Origin: a virus
Strand: one strand, 5' to 3'
IMG/VR virus record: IMGVR_UViG_3300036845_000265
Span: 1-41,611 of that record
Length of the DNA stretch: 41,611 bases
Part shown: one piece after another, positions 22,581 through 31,196 of the stretch
Position numbering within the stretch: the first letter of the stretch is position 1
Layout of the letters: each line of letters starts with the position of its first letter
The notes under the pieces: generated by a model
Told to the model about the DNA's origin: nothing
Seen by the model: the letters and a program-made list of their open reading frames with translations, nothing else
Databases searched by the model: none
Position numbers and translations under genes: made by a program

Positions 22581-23827
22581 GCGGAGTCGAAATGACGAGC
22601 GTCGACTACCTCAAACTCCGACACACGCATCAGTGGCGCTTTGGCGTCTGTTGGGATGGCGACGGCAGCGGCGGTTCTAGCGGCGACGGCGGCGACGGCG
22701 GCGACGGCGGGTCTGGCACGAGTGGTGTCGGCGGCGCTGGCGCGTCAGTCGGCTTCGGCGGGGCAGGCGACGCGAGCGGTGTCGGCGGCGTAGGCAATGC
22801 GGCAGGAGCGCCCGCCGGGACAAGTTCAACCGGAACGGGCGGCTTCGGCGGTTTTGGCGGCGGCGACGCGGGTGACGCAGGCTTTGGCGGCGCGTCATCG
22901 ACCGGCAGTTCCGTTGGCTTCGGGCCGGGCACTGCGAGCGCAGGCGTTGGGTCAGCCGGAGGCGTCGGCGTCGGCGCGGCTGGCATCGGCGGCCCCGGAT
23001 CGAGCGCGGCGGCCGGCTTCGGCGGCGGCGGGGCAGCGGGTGGCGGCGGGGCGACCGGAGGCAACGCAGGCGGCACCGCTGGCGGGGGCGGCGCCGCGAC
23101 TGGCTTCGGCGTGCGCGGAACAAATTCGCTCACCGCCAACTCACTCGGTCTGGCGTCCCTCTTGGGGCTTGGGCAGTCTGGCCTGCTTGGCGGACTAGGC
23201 AACGCGGCACCCGTGGGCGCGGTCACTTCAGCCCCGCTGGGCGGGCTTGGCGTGCGCGGCATTAGCCAAAGCCAAGTCGCCGCCCTCAACTCAGCCTTGA
23301 AGGGGCTGACCGCGCCGGGACAGGGCGTGGGCGCACCATCGTCTCCGGGCCTCGCCGGGCTGGCGTCGCAAGTCGCTGGAATGAGCGGAACCTTTGGCTT
23401 CCCGGCGCTGGAAGGCGTGAGCCCCGGATTGACCGCCGCGCCGGCCGGCCCTCAAGGACCGGGCTTCGGCGTTTCAATCGGTTCAAGCGGCGCCCCAGCT
23501 CGAGGCGGCGGAACAGCTCGCGGCGGCGGCGGAACGAGCGCGGCGGCGGCGACCCACGCCGCCCCGCCGTCGCCCCCAACGCAAATCGGCATCCCGTCGG
23601 GCATGGAAGCCCTCGCCTCAACGAGTGGGACAGGCAGTGGAACGGGCAGCGGAACCACCGCCGGCAGCGGGGGCGGCGTCGGAACATCGAGCCTCGCTCC
23701 GTCAGCCGCGCAAACAGCCGCATCAACCAGTGGAATAGGGTCAATCCTTACCGACATTCTAGGCGGACTCAGCCCGGCGACCTTACAGCAGCTCGCACAG
23801 ATGGCTTTGGGAGGCGCAGTTGGGTGA
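22577..23827 (+). CDS. Large Gly-rich low-complexity protein
   Basis: A 416-residue protein. After about 25 ordinary residues (VDYLKLRHTHQWRFGVCWDG) it becomes a long Gly/Ala/Ser repeat region with GVGGAG and GFGG units to about residue 175, then a less repetitive region (LTANSLGLASLLGLGQSGLL). Either ATG 22577 or 22591 could start it. Comparable Gly-rich phage proteins are fibrous tail or internal virion components. Its 3' end overlaps the next gene. Confidence 0.65.
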   Translation: MSGVEMTSVDYLKLRHTHQWRFGVCWDGDGSGGSSGDGGDGGDGGSGTSGVGGAGASVGFGGAGDASGVGGVGNAAGAPAGTSSTGTGGFGGFGGGDAGDAGFGGASSTGSSVGFGPGTASAGVGSAGGVGVGAAGIGGPGSSAAAGFGGGGAAGGGGATGGNAGGTAGGGGAATGFGVRGTNSLTANSLGLASLLGLGQSGLLGGLGNAAPVGAVTSAPLGGLGVRGISQSQVAALNSALKGLTAPGQGVGAPSSPGLAGLASQVAGMSGTFGFPALEGVSPGLTAAPAGPQGPGFGVSIGSSGAPARGGGTARGGGGTSAAAATHAAPPSPPTQIGIPSGMEALASTSGTGSGTGSGTTAGSGGGVGTSSLAPSAAQTAASTSGIGSILTDILGGLSPATLQQLAQMALGGAVG

Positions 23828-25709
23828 CATGCTTGGCGGTTCGAGCGATGGCAGCAGCTCTGGCGGAAACCCGCTTTCCAGCCTTGGCTCGACCCTAAGC
23901 TCACTGTTCAGCGGCGCCGGAAACGCAATCGGCAGCGGCGCAACTGACGTCGGAAACGCCCTCAGCAGCGGCGCGAGCGCGCTAACCGGCATGTCGAGCG
24001 CCAACGCGGCGGAACAGGCCTTCGACCCAACCGGATCAATCGGCGCGCAGGAAACCATCGACCCTCCAAGCGCCGGATCGGCGTCAGACCAGCAATCGAG
24101 CGTCGGCGGCACGCAATCGAGCGGCGCTCCGTCGAGCGGAACCGGGCAAAACCAGCAGCCGCAGACCCAATCGGCGCAACAATACGCGCCGCAGTCGGCC
24201 GTCGACGGGCTCAAGAAAGCCCTGACCTCGCTCGCACAAGGCCAGCCCCAAACAAATCCGTGGCAGGCCCCGCAGCAGGGGCGGATGGCGATCGGGGCGC
24301 CGGCCGCGCCGGTCGATGGAGGGGGCCGGATGGCGATCGGGGCGCCGCAAGCCGCGCAGCCGCCCGTCCTGCCGCAGCTTTCGCCCGGCGAGACTGGCCC
24401 ACAATCGGAAGGGCGAACGTCGGCCGAAAGCGAAGGCGTCCAGCGCGCCGGGCGGATGAACGCCGGCCTGCCCACGGGCGCACCCGACCAAACTCCAGTC
24501 GGCGACGCGGCCGAGGCCTCGACCGGAGGAGCCGCAACCGCCCCACCGACTGCGACACCTGAAGGCCCAACCGTGCCGTCCTCGACCGGCGGCAAGCCGA
24601 CGCCGAAGACCGACGATCAGGGGCATCCGATCACCGTCCACGCCGCGGAGCCCGGCGCGGCCGGATCGACGGACGCGAACGGCAACCCGTTGCCGACCAA
24701 AGTCCCGCTTCCGACGAAAAAGCCCGGCCTTGTGCCGACGAAGAAGCCCGGCGCCGCGCCCGACTTCCCGCCCGAGCCCAGCCAGATCATGCGCGACGTC
24801 ACCGGCGGCCAAGGCGTGCCGCCCGCGTTGGGCCAGCTCGCTGTCGCCGCGCTGGGGACGCTTCTGCCCATGCTCCTGTCCGGCGGCTTTGGCGGGGGGC
24901 GGCGCGGCGGCTTCCGGCATGGCGGCGGCTTCCATCACGGCGGCGAAGGCCACTGGCCTTACCATCACCCAATGATGGGCTGGCAGTTGCACGGTCATCA
25001 TCCGGGCGGCGGCTGGCGCCCGCTTCACCCGCACCACATGCGCGGCATGATGCAGGACGGCAGCATGGGCGACGGACAGTCGGACGTGTCGCAAATCATG
25101 CAGGCGATGTTTGGCAACAGCCAGCAGGGGCAGGAAAACCAGCGGCAGGCGGGCGGGGGACAGCAAGGAGGAGGAGGACAGGCTGACACGACGGAATATG
25201 ACGCGAGCCGAGTCCCGATGGGATCGACCGAGCGCGGAACGCCCGGCGTCAGCGCCTCGCAATATGACGGCTTCACCCGCGACTACGCCAAGCAGATCGG
25301 CATCGACCCGGACACCGCCTCGCGCGTCCTCGCCACCGAAAGCAGCTTCGGCCAGAACATCTATGGCGACTATGAAAATGGCCGGCCGACCAGCTTCGGC
25401 GGCTTCCAGCTCCACCTGTCGGCCGACGGCAAGGCGATGGGCAACCAGTACCTGCGCGACACCGGCCACGCGCCGTGGGATCACAAATATTGGCAGGAAC
25501 AGGTGAAATACGCGCTCGACAACGCCAAGAAGCACGGCTGGGGCGCATGGGACACGACGCGCAAGAAACTCGGCTATGGTGAATGGACCGGCATCGGCGG
25601 CCAAGGCTCGACCCGGCAGGCGAGCGCGCCGCCCGCACAGGGCGTCGCCACCCCGCCGACCATGCAATCGCCGTCCGCCGGCGGATACAACCCCAGCCCG
25701 TTAGGGTAG
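23820..25709 (+). CDS. Virion-associated lytic transglycosylase with His-rich segment
   Basis: A 629-residue protein from TTG 23820 (or 626 from ATG 23829). Residues of about 1-340 are Gly/Ser/Pro-rich and disordered. A short hydrophobic LAVAALGTLLPMLLSGG is followed by a His/Gly-rich patch (GGGFHHGGEGHWPYHHPMMG). The C-terminal region of about 470-590 is a transglycosylase-like domain: YAKQIGIDPDTASRVLATES with the catalytic Glu in ATES, NIYGDYENGRPTSFGGFQL, then YWQEQVKYALDNAKKHGWGA. It likely degrades peptidoglycan as DNA enters the cell. The TAG stop is inside the recurrent motif at 25701. Confidence 0.8.
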   Translation: MGDMLGGSSDGSSSGGNPLSSLGSTLSSLFSGAGNAIGSGATDVGNALSSGASALTGMSSANAAEQAFDPTGSIGAQETIDPPSAGSASDQQSSVGGTQSSGAPSSGTGQNQQPQTQSAQQYAPQSAVDGLKKALTSLAQGQPQTNPWQAPQQGRMAIGAPAAPVDGGGRMAIGAPQAAQPPVLPQLSPGETGPQSEGRTSAESEGVQRAGRMNAGLPTGAPDQTPVGDAAEASTGGAATAPPTATPEGPTVPSSTGGKPTPKTDDQGHPITVHAAEPGAAGSTDANGNPLPTKVPLPTKKPGLVPTKKPGAAPDFPPEPSQIMRDVTGGQGVPPALGQLAVAALGTLLPMLLSGGFGGGRRGGFRHGGGFHHGGEGHWPYHHPMMGWQLHGHHPGGGWRPLHPHHMRGMMQDGSMGDGQSDVSQIMQAMFGNSQQGQENQRQAGGGQQGGGGQADTTEYDASRVPMGSTERGTPGVSASQYDGFTRDYAKQIGIDPDTASRVLATESSFGQNIYGDYENGRPTSFGGFQLHLSADGKAMGNQYLRDTGHAPWDHKYWQEQVKYALDNAKKHGWGAWDTTRKKLGYGEWTGIGGQGSTRQASAPPAQGVATPPTMQSPSAGGYNPSPLG

Positions 25710-25736
25710 GGTGTCAACCGTATCGTGTGACACATG
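25701..25736 (+). repeat. Copy 4 of recurrent motif, between stop and start codons
   Basis: TTAGGGTAGG, G, TGTCAA (25712-25717), 9 bases, GTGACA (25727-25732), CATG. Five of six bases of the second arm match TTGACA. The previous stop (TAG 25707-25709) and next ATG (25734) lie inside it, exactly as at 15922. Confidence 0.88.
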
Positions 25737-27728
25737 ATCGACGCTTTCCAGAATGATCCGCTAGACCGCGCGCAAAGGGTGTACAGCCCGCTCCCACAAA
25801 TGGTGCAGCGGTTCCAGTCGATGTTCGGCGGCGGCCGACCCGCGCCGGTTGCGCCGCCCGACCTCGAACAGCAAGATCAGCAAGAACAGCAAGGCGGGCC
25901 GCCCGATCCGTCGCGGATGCCCGAGTGGAACCAGCCCAGAAGGCAGAATTTAGCCCTCCCGCCGGGCGTTCCGACCCCCCGTCCAGCCCCGTTTCAGCCG
26001 TTCATCCCCGCGTCCATCCCGCGCCCGCCTCACCAGTGGGGACAGGAGGAGCGATTCCCTCAATTGCCGCAGCCGTTTGAAGTTCCTCACCTTCTGAAGG
26101 GGTTGAGCGGCTATTTCGCCCAAAACGGATCGCAGAGCGTCGCCCAGATGGCGATGGCGATGGGGCCTTACGCCGGTCAGTTCCTTGAAGGCGTTCAGAA
26201 GGGACAGCACGAAAGGGCGCAGCAGGCGAAGGAACAGCTCGCCTTGCGCGCCGCCAAGATGCAGGAACGGGCAGTCGAGGAACAGACCGCCTATTCCGAC
26301 ATTTTCGCCGAATATGGCGCGCTCGCCGGGACGAGCAACCCGAGCATGATGAACCGCCCGATCAAGGGCGTCGGCTTCATGGACGCCATCGGCAACAAGG
26401 CGGCCGAACTCGGCGACAACACGCTTCACGATCTGATCGGCGCCGGGGCGAAGCCGTCCGACGTGCAGAAATTCCTTGAAGCGCGCGACCAGCGCATCCG
26501 CGATCTGCAAAAAACCAATAAGGCGATCGGCGACGATACCGTCGAGGAAACCAAGTGGGGCTTGACCCCGGCGGCGCAGACCGGCGGCGGTGAAGACAAT
26601 TCCTATTCAGGATTGCGTGAGCCCGGAAGTCCGGCCGCTCCGCAGGAAACGTCCGCCGCGCCCGTCGATCCGCTGACCGGCAAGCCAGCGCCCGCCGCTG
26701 CCCCGGCGGCCAAGCCGCCCGAAGACAAAGCCCATGATCCAGAAGACCCGTTTGCGACCGGCAGCGCGGGGGAGGCGGCGGTCACGGATGTCCAGCGCGG
26801 CGGGGACATGAACACCCAAGTCGCCAAGCGCCACCCCGGACTTGCCGATGCGGTCTATACGGAAGCCAACCGACGAAACGGAAAGCTGCAAGACCTGATC
26901 ACAAACCCGCCGAAAGACCCGGTGCAAATCTTTGATCAAGTCAAGCGTATCAACCCGGCCGTCGCCGACGACCTCGATCAAGTCCTGAAATATAAGCGGC
27001 CGGCGTCAGGCGGCACGTCGGGGACCGGCGCGTCGATCGGCACGAAAGGCAGTCAATACGGCAACAAGCTCGCCGACCTCGCCCACCTAGTCGACCCGCA
27101 GTGGAACCAAGGCTTCTATCAGGATCAGCAACGGTTCCGAACCGATGTCAGCACCCAGACCACGCTCGCGCGGACGAAAGACCTCGCGGCGATGGCTGAC
27201 CGCCTGAACACCGATTTGCGGGTTGTCGAGGCCGACCTGAAAAAACGCGGCCTAAGCACGTCCAACGTCAACATGGACGCCATCCTCAAAAACTTCATGG
27301 GCGATCCAAAATATATCGGGCTCCACACCGATTTCCTCGCCTACAACGACGCCTACAACACCATCGTCAGCGGCGGCCGACACACCGTGTCCGGGGCGCG
27401 CGAGGCCAGCGGCGCCATCCCGGCAATCGCGCCGCTCGCCACCTATCGCAACGTCATCAAAGGCCACATGTCCGGCGTCGACGGCATGGTTGACGCCGTG
27501 CGCAGCCGATGGCGCTCGATCGGCGGCAAAGACGACAATCTGCCGAGCGGCGACGATCAGGCGTCGCAAGACGCCTTCCAAACGATCAAAGACTACAAGC
27601 TCATGGATTACGTGACCGGCGCGCGGCCGATGAAGGATGTCGTCATTCACAACGGCCATCGCGTCGTCTGGACCGGCAAGAACCAAGTCGATCGCGACGC
27701 TCGCGAAAACTGGATGGCGGCTGACTGA
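25734..27728 (+). CDS. Large internal virion or ejection protein candidate
   Basis: A 664-residue protein with a Pro/Gln-rich N-terminus (LEQQDQQEQQGGPPD), then long helical regions such as GQFLEGVQKGQHERAQQAKE and QLALRAAKMQERAVEEQTAY, and a structured C-terminal part (DNLPSGDDQASQDAFQ, then VVIHNGHRVVWTGKNQVD). No catalytic motif recognised. Size, helix content and position after the transglycosylase suggest an inner-core or DNA-ejection protein. Its ATG lies in the recurrent motif without a ribosome site. Confidence 0.68.
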   Translation: MIDAFQNDPLDRAQRVYSPLPQMVQRFQSMFGGGRPAPVAPPDLEQQDQQEQQGGPPDPSRMPEWNQPRRQNLALPPGVPTPRPAPFQPFIPASIPRPPHQWGQEERFPQLPQPFEVPHLLKGLSGYFAQNGSQSVAQMAMAMGPYAGQFLEGVQKGQHERAQQAKEQLALRAAKMQERAVEEQTAYSDIFAEYGALAGTSNPSMMNRPIKGVGFMDAIGNKAAELGDNTLHDLIGAGAKPSDVQKFLEARDQRIRDLQKTNKAIGDDTVEETKWGLTPAAQTGGGEDNSYSGLREPGSPAAPQETSAAPVDPLTGKPAPAAAPAAKPPEDKAHDPEDPFATGSAGEAAVTDVQRGGDMNTQVAKRHPGLADAVYTEANRRNGKLQDLITNPPKDPVQIFDQVKRINPAVADDLDQVLKYKRPASGGTSGTGASIGTKGSQYGNKLADLAHLVDPQWNQGFYQDQQRFRTDVSTQTTLARTKDLAAMADRLNTDLRVVEADLKKRGLSTSNVNMDAILKNFMGDPKYIGLHTDFLAYNDAYNTIVSGGRHTVSGAREASGAIPAIAPLATYRNVIKGHMSGVDGMVDAVRSRWRSIGGKDDNLPSGDDQASQDAFQTIKDYKLMDYVTGARPMKDVVIHNGHRVVWTGKNQVDRDARENWMAAD

Positions 27729-28567
27729 TGCCACGCGCCCTCACCGACAAAGAATGGGCCGAAGTCGCCCCAAGCATCCAAGCCGAAAGCGCCGGCCCGT
27801 CAGGCGGCGAAGACTACTCGCCTCCGGTTCAAGGCACGCTCAATTTCGCCAAGGGGCTAGGCAAAGGCGCGGTTAAAGGCGTCGCCAGCATGATCCCCGA
27901 AAGCATCGAAGGGAAAAGCTGGAAAGATTGGTCCGGCTCACCCGCTGATCCGACCTCGCCAGCCGAACAATGGGGCGAAACCGGCGGCGATGTCGCCGCC
28001 AACGTCGCCCCGTTCTTCCTCGTCCCCGAGCTGGGCGTCGGCGCCAAGCTGGGGCAGCTCGCCGCCAAGGTGGGGCCGCGCGCCGCGACATGGGCGACAC
28101 GAGCCGGGCAGGCGATCGAGGACACGGCCAAGGGCGCGTTTGGCGGCGGGACGGAGGCCGCCATCCACAACGAAGAAACCAAAGACGTCAACCAAGTCGG
28201 CGAGCGAGTGAAACGCGGCGCCGTCGAGGGCGGCGTGTCATCCTCAGCCCTCGCGGCCGGCCGGATGGTGTATGAGGCGTTGCCGCCCGGCGCGAAACAT
28301 TTGCTTCACGCCGGCGCCGGCGTGGGCGGCGGCCTCCTCGCCGTGGACAGGGCTGGCGGGCATCATTGGATACCGCACTGGCTGGCCTATGGGCTGACCG
28401 GGCTGGCGACCGGAACAGCGGCGGCTGCGTCGAAACTGAAGCCGGCAGTCGCCGGTGCGGGTTACGAGCGCGCGTTGCAGGGAGCTGGATATGAGCAAAC
28501 CGACAAAACTGGCAGCAGCGTCACCGAAGGCAGCGGCGACTACATCGAAGACCCCGCCGGTCGGTGA
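27728..28567 (+). CDS. Hydrophobic internal virion protein candidate
   Basis: A 279-residue protein whose ATG overlaps the previous stop. It contains several Gly/Ala-rich amphipathic or membrane-active stretches (AKGLGKGAVKGVASMIPESI, VAANVAPFFLVPELGVGAKL, AGAGVGGGLLAVDRAGGHHW and LAYGLTGLATGTAAAASKL), typical of ejection proteins that form a channel in the host membrane. Family not recognised; the role is inferred from composition and neighbours. Confidence 0.66.
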   Translation: MPRALTDKEWAEVAPSIQAESAGPSGGEDYSPPVQGTLNFAKGLGKGAVKGVASMIPESIEGKSWKDWSGSPADPTSPAEQWGETGGDVAANVAPFFLVPELGVGAKLGQLAAKVGPRAATWATRAGQAIEDTAKGAFGGGTEAAIHNEETKDVNQVGERVKRGAVEGGVSSSALAAGRMVYEALPPGAKHLLHAGAGVGGGLLAVDRAGGHHWIPHWLAYGLTGLATGTAAAASKLKPAVAGAGYERALQGAGYEQTDKTGSSVTEGSGDYIEDPAGR

Positions 28568-28883
28568 TCCGCTCGACGTCAACGCCCGCCTCTACCGGCA
28601 AGTCGCGAGGCTTCTGGACGATCTTGAGTCGGCCGATCGGAACGAGACAATGACCATGCCGCAGCGCATAAGTGCGTTGATCGCCGTCGGCCGCGTCCAG
28701 ATCATGTTCGCCAACCTCAGAAAGAACTCGTTCAATGACGGATCAATCGGCAGCGCCGTCCGCAAATACTCAGCCGCGTTCGCGCGCCCCCATGCAGCTC
28801 GTGTCGGAAAAGACAACCCCGGACCTAGCGGGGTTAGTTTCGGGGATGACGACGGCGACGACAGCCCCGGCTACGACGCCTAG
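28491..28883 (+). CDS. Hypothetical helical protein
   Basis: A 130-residue protein from ATG 28491, with GGAG upstream, overlapping the end of the previous gene by 77 bases. Core LYRQVARLLDDLESADRNET, then MPQRISALIAVGRVQIMFAN, is a helical pattern that resembles terminase small subunits or assembly proteins only loosely. The C-terminus is acidic (GDDDGDDSPGYDA). A 149-base overlap with the next frame is unusual. Confidence 0.66.
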   Translation: MSKPTKLAAASPKAAATTSKTPPVGDPLDVNARLYRQVARLLDDLESADRNETMTMPQRISALIAVGRVQIMFANLRKNSFNDGSIGSAVRKYSAAFARPHAARVGKDNPGPSGVSFGDDDGDDSPGYDA

Positions 28884-29115
28884 TCCCCAGCCAGAAGCCC
28901 TGCACCGTCAAGCATGGAAGGCCGGCGTCCTCGGCGCCCTAAACGCGCTGTTCGTCATCCTCGCGGTCAGGGCGATCCTCTTGGTCGCGGTCGTCGGCGC
29001 GATCTGGATGGCGATGATCGCGGTCGACCGGCCGGACCCGTACCGGCTTGGGGCGCTTGCGATCTACTGCCTCGCCACGATCGTCCCGACCGTCTGGCTT
29101 GCCGCCCGACGATAG
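28735..29115 (+). CDS. Two-helix membrane protein
   Basis: A 126-residue maximum frame; ATGs at 28735, 28793 and 28847 are all possible, none with a strong ribosome site. The conserved part is C-terminal: VLGALNALFVILAVRAILLV, VGAIWMAMIAVD, then YRLGALAIYCLATIVPTVW, two or three transmembrane helices. It could be a second holin or a membrane component of DNA delivery. It is the last gene of the rightward block. Confidence 0.62.
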   Translation: MTDQSAAPSANTQPRSRAPMQLVSEKTTPDLAGLVSGMTTATTAPATTPSPQPEALHRQAWKAGVLGALNALFVILAVRAILLVAVVGAIWMAMIAVDRPDPYRLGALAIYCLATIVPTVWLAARR

Positions 29116-29133
29116 GCGAGCCAAGCCGCTTTT
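29095..29133 (+). terminator. Possible terminator of rightward late block
   Basis: TGGCTTGCC and GGCGAGCCA pair over 9 bp with one G-U pair, loop of 11, followed by AGCCGCTTTT. It overlaps the coding end at 29115 and precedes converging minus-strand genes. The T tract is short and displaced. Confidence 0.4.
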
Positions 29134-29146
29134 CCAGTTCGTCCAG

Positions 29147-29527
29147 CTAGCCATCGCGCTTCATGTTCACTTTCATACGCTCCCGCATCGCAGCCCTTTG
29201 CTCGTCGCTAAGGTTGTTCTTGCGGAAGGGGTTCTTGCCCATCCGATAAGGCCACGACGCGCAGGCGACCGCAACACACTTACGAACTTCGTCAGATTGC
29301 TCGACACAGCAGTCGAGGCACCGGGCGCGGATTAGGTCCAGTCCTTCGCCAGAAATCTTCAAGCTGGTAATTCCAGCGTCGATGAATTGTCGAGCTGAAA
29401 CTTGGCGGGGATCGCGCCCGATCAGCTCACCGCCGTCGGCCTCCCAAGGCGATTTTTCCAGTAAAATTGCACGCGCCGCGTCGACTTGCTCCCGCGTCCA
29501 CTCGTCCCGCTTGCGTACTTGGGGCAT
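29147..29527 (-). CDS. Conserved Cys-containing phage protein
   Basis: A 126-residue protein. Opening KRDEWTREQVDAARAILLEK, then IRARCLDCCVEQSDEVRKCV and ACASWPYRMGKNPFRK. The five-cysteine cluster and WPYRMGxNPF motif recur, from memory, in many alphaproteobacterial phage and prophage genomes, with unknown function; a zinc-binding domain is likely. Last gene of the leftward recombination block. Confidence 0.75.
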   Translation of the reverse strand: MPQVRKRDEWTREQVDAARAILLEKSPWEADGGELIGRDPRQVSARQFIDAGITSLKISGEGLDLIRARCLDCCVEQSDEVRKCVAVACASWPYRMGKNPFRKNNLSDEQRAAMRERMKVNMKRDG

Positions 29528-29542
29528 ATCAACCGTCCGTTG

Positions 29543-29989
29543 TCAGAACTCCACCAGCACCCCTTGCGGCACCCACCAGCAGGCGGCGTCCTCGCCGCGC
29601 GCTGGGCGCCAGTAGTCGTCAATCTTTCCGTTGAGGGCGAGGATTTGCCCCCGGATCGAATAGACAGGCGGCTTGGCGACCACGAGGACGAACAGCCGAT
29701 CGTCCCGGTCTGTCTCGTGCAGAAGCAGATGACCGTCCTCATAGATCGTCGCCCGGACCTCCCGGCCGTCGGTCAGATCGGCGCCAGAGTTGCGATGCCC
29801 GATCCAATAGATGCCGCGATATTTGCTGACCGCCATTTCGGCGATGGCGCTGTCGATGTCCGTCGACCACGAGGATTTTCTCGCGTAGCGATCCCGCGTC
29901 GGGGCCTTCATTGAGCCCACCCGCCGCATCAACCCGACAAGCCCGCCCTGCATCATTTCAGGCGCCGTCATCGGCACGTCGACATTCAC
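29543..29989 (-). CDS. Hypothetical protein
   Basis: A 148-residue protein from GTG 29989 with GGAGG upstream. It has a polar helical N-terminus and a beta-rich middle and end (KYRGIYWIGHRNSGADLTD, VRATIYEDGHLLLHETDRDD, RLFVLVVAKPP, then DAACWWVPQGVLVEF). Not recognised. It overlaps the stop of the previous gene (GTGA). Confidence 0.7.
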   Translation of the reverse strand: MNVDVPMTAPEMMQGGLVGLMRRVGSMKAPTRDRYARKSSWSTDIDSAIAEMAVSKYRGIYWIGHRNSGADLTDGREVRATIYEDGHLLLHETDRDDRLFVLVVAKPPVYSIRGQILALNGKIDDYWRPARGEDAACWWVPQGVLVEF

Positions 29990-30225
29990 CCCTCCCCCTC
30001 CGTCGCACGGCGCACGGCGTCGAGCCCGGCAAGCCGCTGCCCAACCGGATCGTGGGCTGGGCCGTTCAGCGCCGGCTTGATCACCGCCACCGCCTCGGCA
30101 ACCCGTTCCGGCATGACGCCCAGCAAGGCCGCGACCTTGTGCGCGTCCCAGCCGTTGATCAAAACCGCAACCGCAACCCGCAGCCGTTCATTCGGCGCTA
30201 GCTGTCTGTCCTCGGATAAATTCAC
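29986..30225 (-). CDS. Small helical protein, possible HTH
   Basis: A 79-residue protein from GTG 30225, chosen over an upstream in-frame start because GGAGGACGGAC precedes it. DAHKVAALLGVMPERVAEAV has the spacing of a helix-turn-helix, but it is too short and isolated to claim DNA binding. Part of the leftward block. Confidence 0.65.
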   Translation of the reverse strand: MNLSEDRQLAPNERLRVAVAVLINGWDAHKVAALLGVMPERVAEAVAVIKPALNGPAHDPVGQRLAGLDAVRRATEGEG

Positions 30226-30236
30226 GTCCGTCCTCC

Positions 30237-30503
30237 CTATTGCGGCTCGCAAAAGCACGCCGAGCAAATCCTGTCGTCATCGTCATTCCACGGTTGCTCG
30301 TCCCCCAAAATCGGATCGTCCCAAATGATGCTCCGGCAAGCGCAGCAAATCGGGAAGCTGACGCGATTGGGCGGCTCGATCCAAACCCCGTTGTTCCTCG
30401 CCTTTTGTCCGGGCAAACTGATGTAGTCCCACACGTCGGGCCACTCGAAAGGCTTGCGCCAGTTGTCGACGGCTCGCGCGGTTTGGTCAGGTCGAATTTT
30501 CAT
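30237..30503 (-). CDS. Small zinc-binding protein
   Basis: An 88-residue protein from ATG 30503. It has WPDVWDYISLPGQKARNNGV, then ICCACRSIIWDDP and RICSACFCEPQ at the C-terminus: two CxxC pairs, likely one zinc site. Function unknown; small Cys-rich proteins of this kind are common in phage early operons. Confidence 0.66.
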   Translation of the reverse strand: MKIRPDQTARAVDNWRKPFEWPDVWDYISLPGQKARNNGVWIEPPNRVSFPICCACRSIIWDDPILGDEQPWNDDDDRICSACFCEPQ

Positions 30504-30508
30504 CGCCG

Positions 30509-30697
30509 TCAGTTCATCGTCGGCGGCACGCAGTTGAAAAACTCGCGCATCTGCGCGATCATTTCCTTGGTGCACTCCATCTTCCGTTCCGCCTCGCGGA
30601 TCATCAGGCACCCCTGACACAGCGTCGCGGCTGGATCGCCGCCGTAAGCGCTCACGTCAGACTTGCAGTCGGCGCAAACGAACTCATGCACTTGCAT
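30509..30697 (-). CDS. Small zinc-ribbon protein
   Basis: A 62-residue protein from ATG 30697, inside the 3' end of the HNH gene. VCADCKSDVSAYGG and TLCQGCLMIREAERK give CxxC...CxxC, a zinc ribbon, followed by a helix. The 14-base overlap with the HNH gene suggests coupled translation or an HNH insertion at its start. Function unknown. Confidence 0.66.
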   Translation of the reverse strand: MQVHEFVCADCKSDVSAYGGDPAATLCQGCLMIREAERKMECTKEMIAQMREFFNCVPPTMN

Positions 30698-31196
30698 CGC
30701 CCATGTCCTCCGGGTTGACCAGCTTGAGCTGCCAGTGAAGGCGCATGTGTTCTGAGTGCGGGAGCCACACACAGTTGCCCGGTGCGTAGTCGCCATCGTT
30801 GTTTTTGCGATGGAGTTCGCAGCCGGGCGGCCTTTCGCCTACATCGGCGCGGAAGGCTTCAAAACTCGGGTAGCGATCCCTAATCCCTCGCCCGCCGTAC
30901 CACTTGTAGTTTTCACTTCGCGGGTTGTTGCAGCGTGTTCGGATTGCAGTCCAGATCAAATACAAGGGGTCTTTGCGACAACCGTGCTTTCGCCTTAGCG
31001 AACCGACAACCTCACGCTGACGACAGCCGCATGAAGTAGTGTGTCCTGCCCGTAAGTCATAACCGGAAACTACAGCCAAGCCGCCGCAATCACAGTCACA
31101 AAGCCAACGCAGCTCGCGTCCTCGTGGGTTGTCATGCGCGCGCACTGCGGTAAGCCGCCCGAACCTTTGGCCCGAAATATCCTTACGCTTTGTCAT
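30684..31196 (-). CDS. HNH homing endonuclease
   Basis: A 170-residue paralogue of the proteins at 20776 and 32343. It opens MTKRKDISGQRFGRLTAVRA, has WLCDCDCGGLAVVSG with CGC, RTRCNNPRSENYKWYGGRGI, and nuclease core ELHRKNNDGDYAPGNCVWLP. It sits within the leftward block, between the zinc-ribbon gene and the exonuclease, with its start at the exonuclease stop (ATGA). Probably a mobile insertion that has kept the operon in order. Confidence 0.88.
   Translation of the reverse strand: MTKRKDISGQRFGRLTAVRAHDNPRGRELRWLCDCDCGGLAVVSGYDLRAGHTTSCGCRQREVVGSLRRKHGCRKDPLYLIWTAIRTRCNNPRSENYKWYGGRGIRDRYPSFEAFRADVGERPPGCELHRKNNDGDYAPGNCVWLPHSEHMRLHWQLKLVNPEDMGDASA

Noticed and set aside
24084-25667. 527-residue minus-strand ORF opposite the transglycosylase protein
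   Set aside because: Long only because the plus-strand gene is GC-rich; Arg/Gly/Ala composition and no starts or family pattern.
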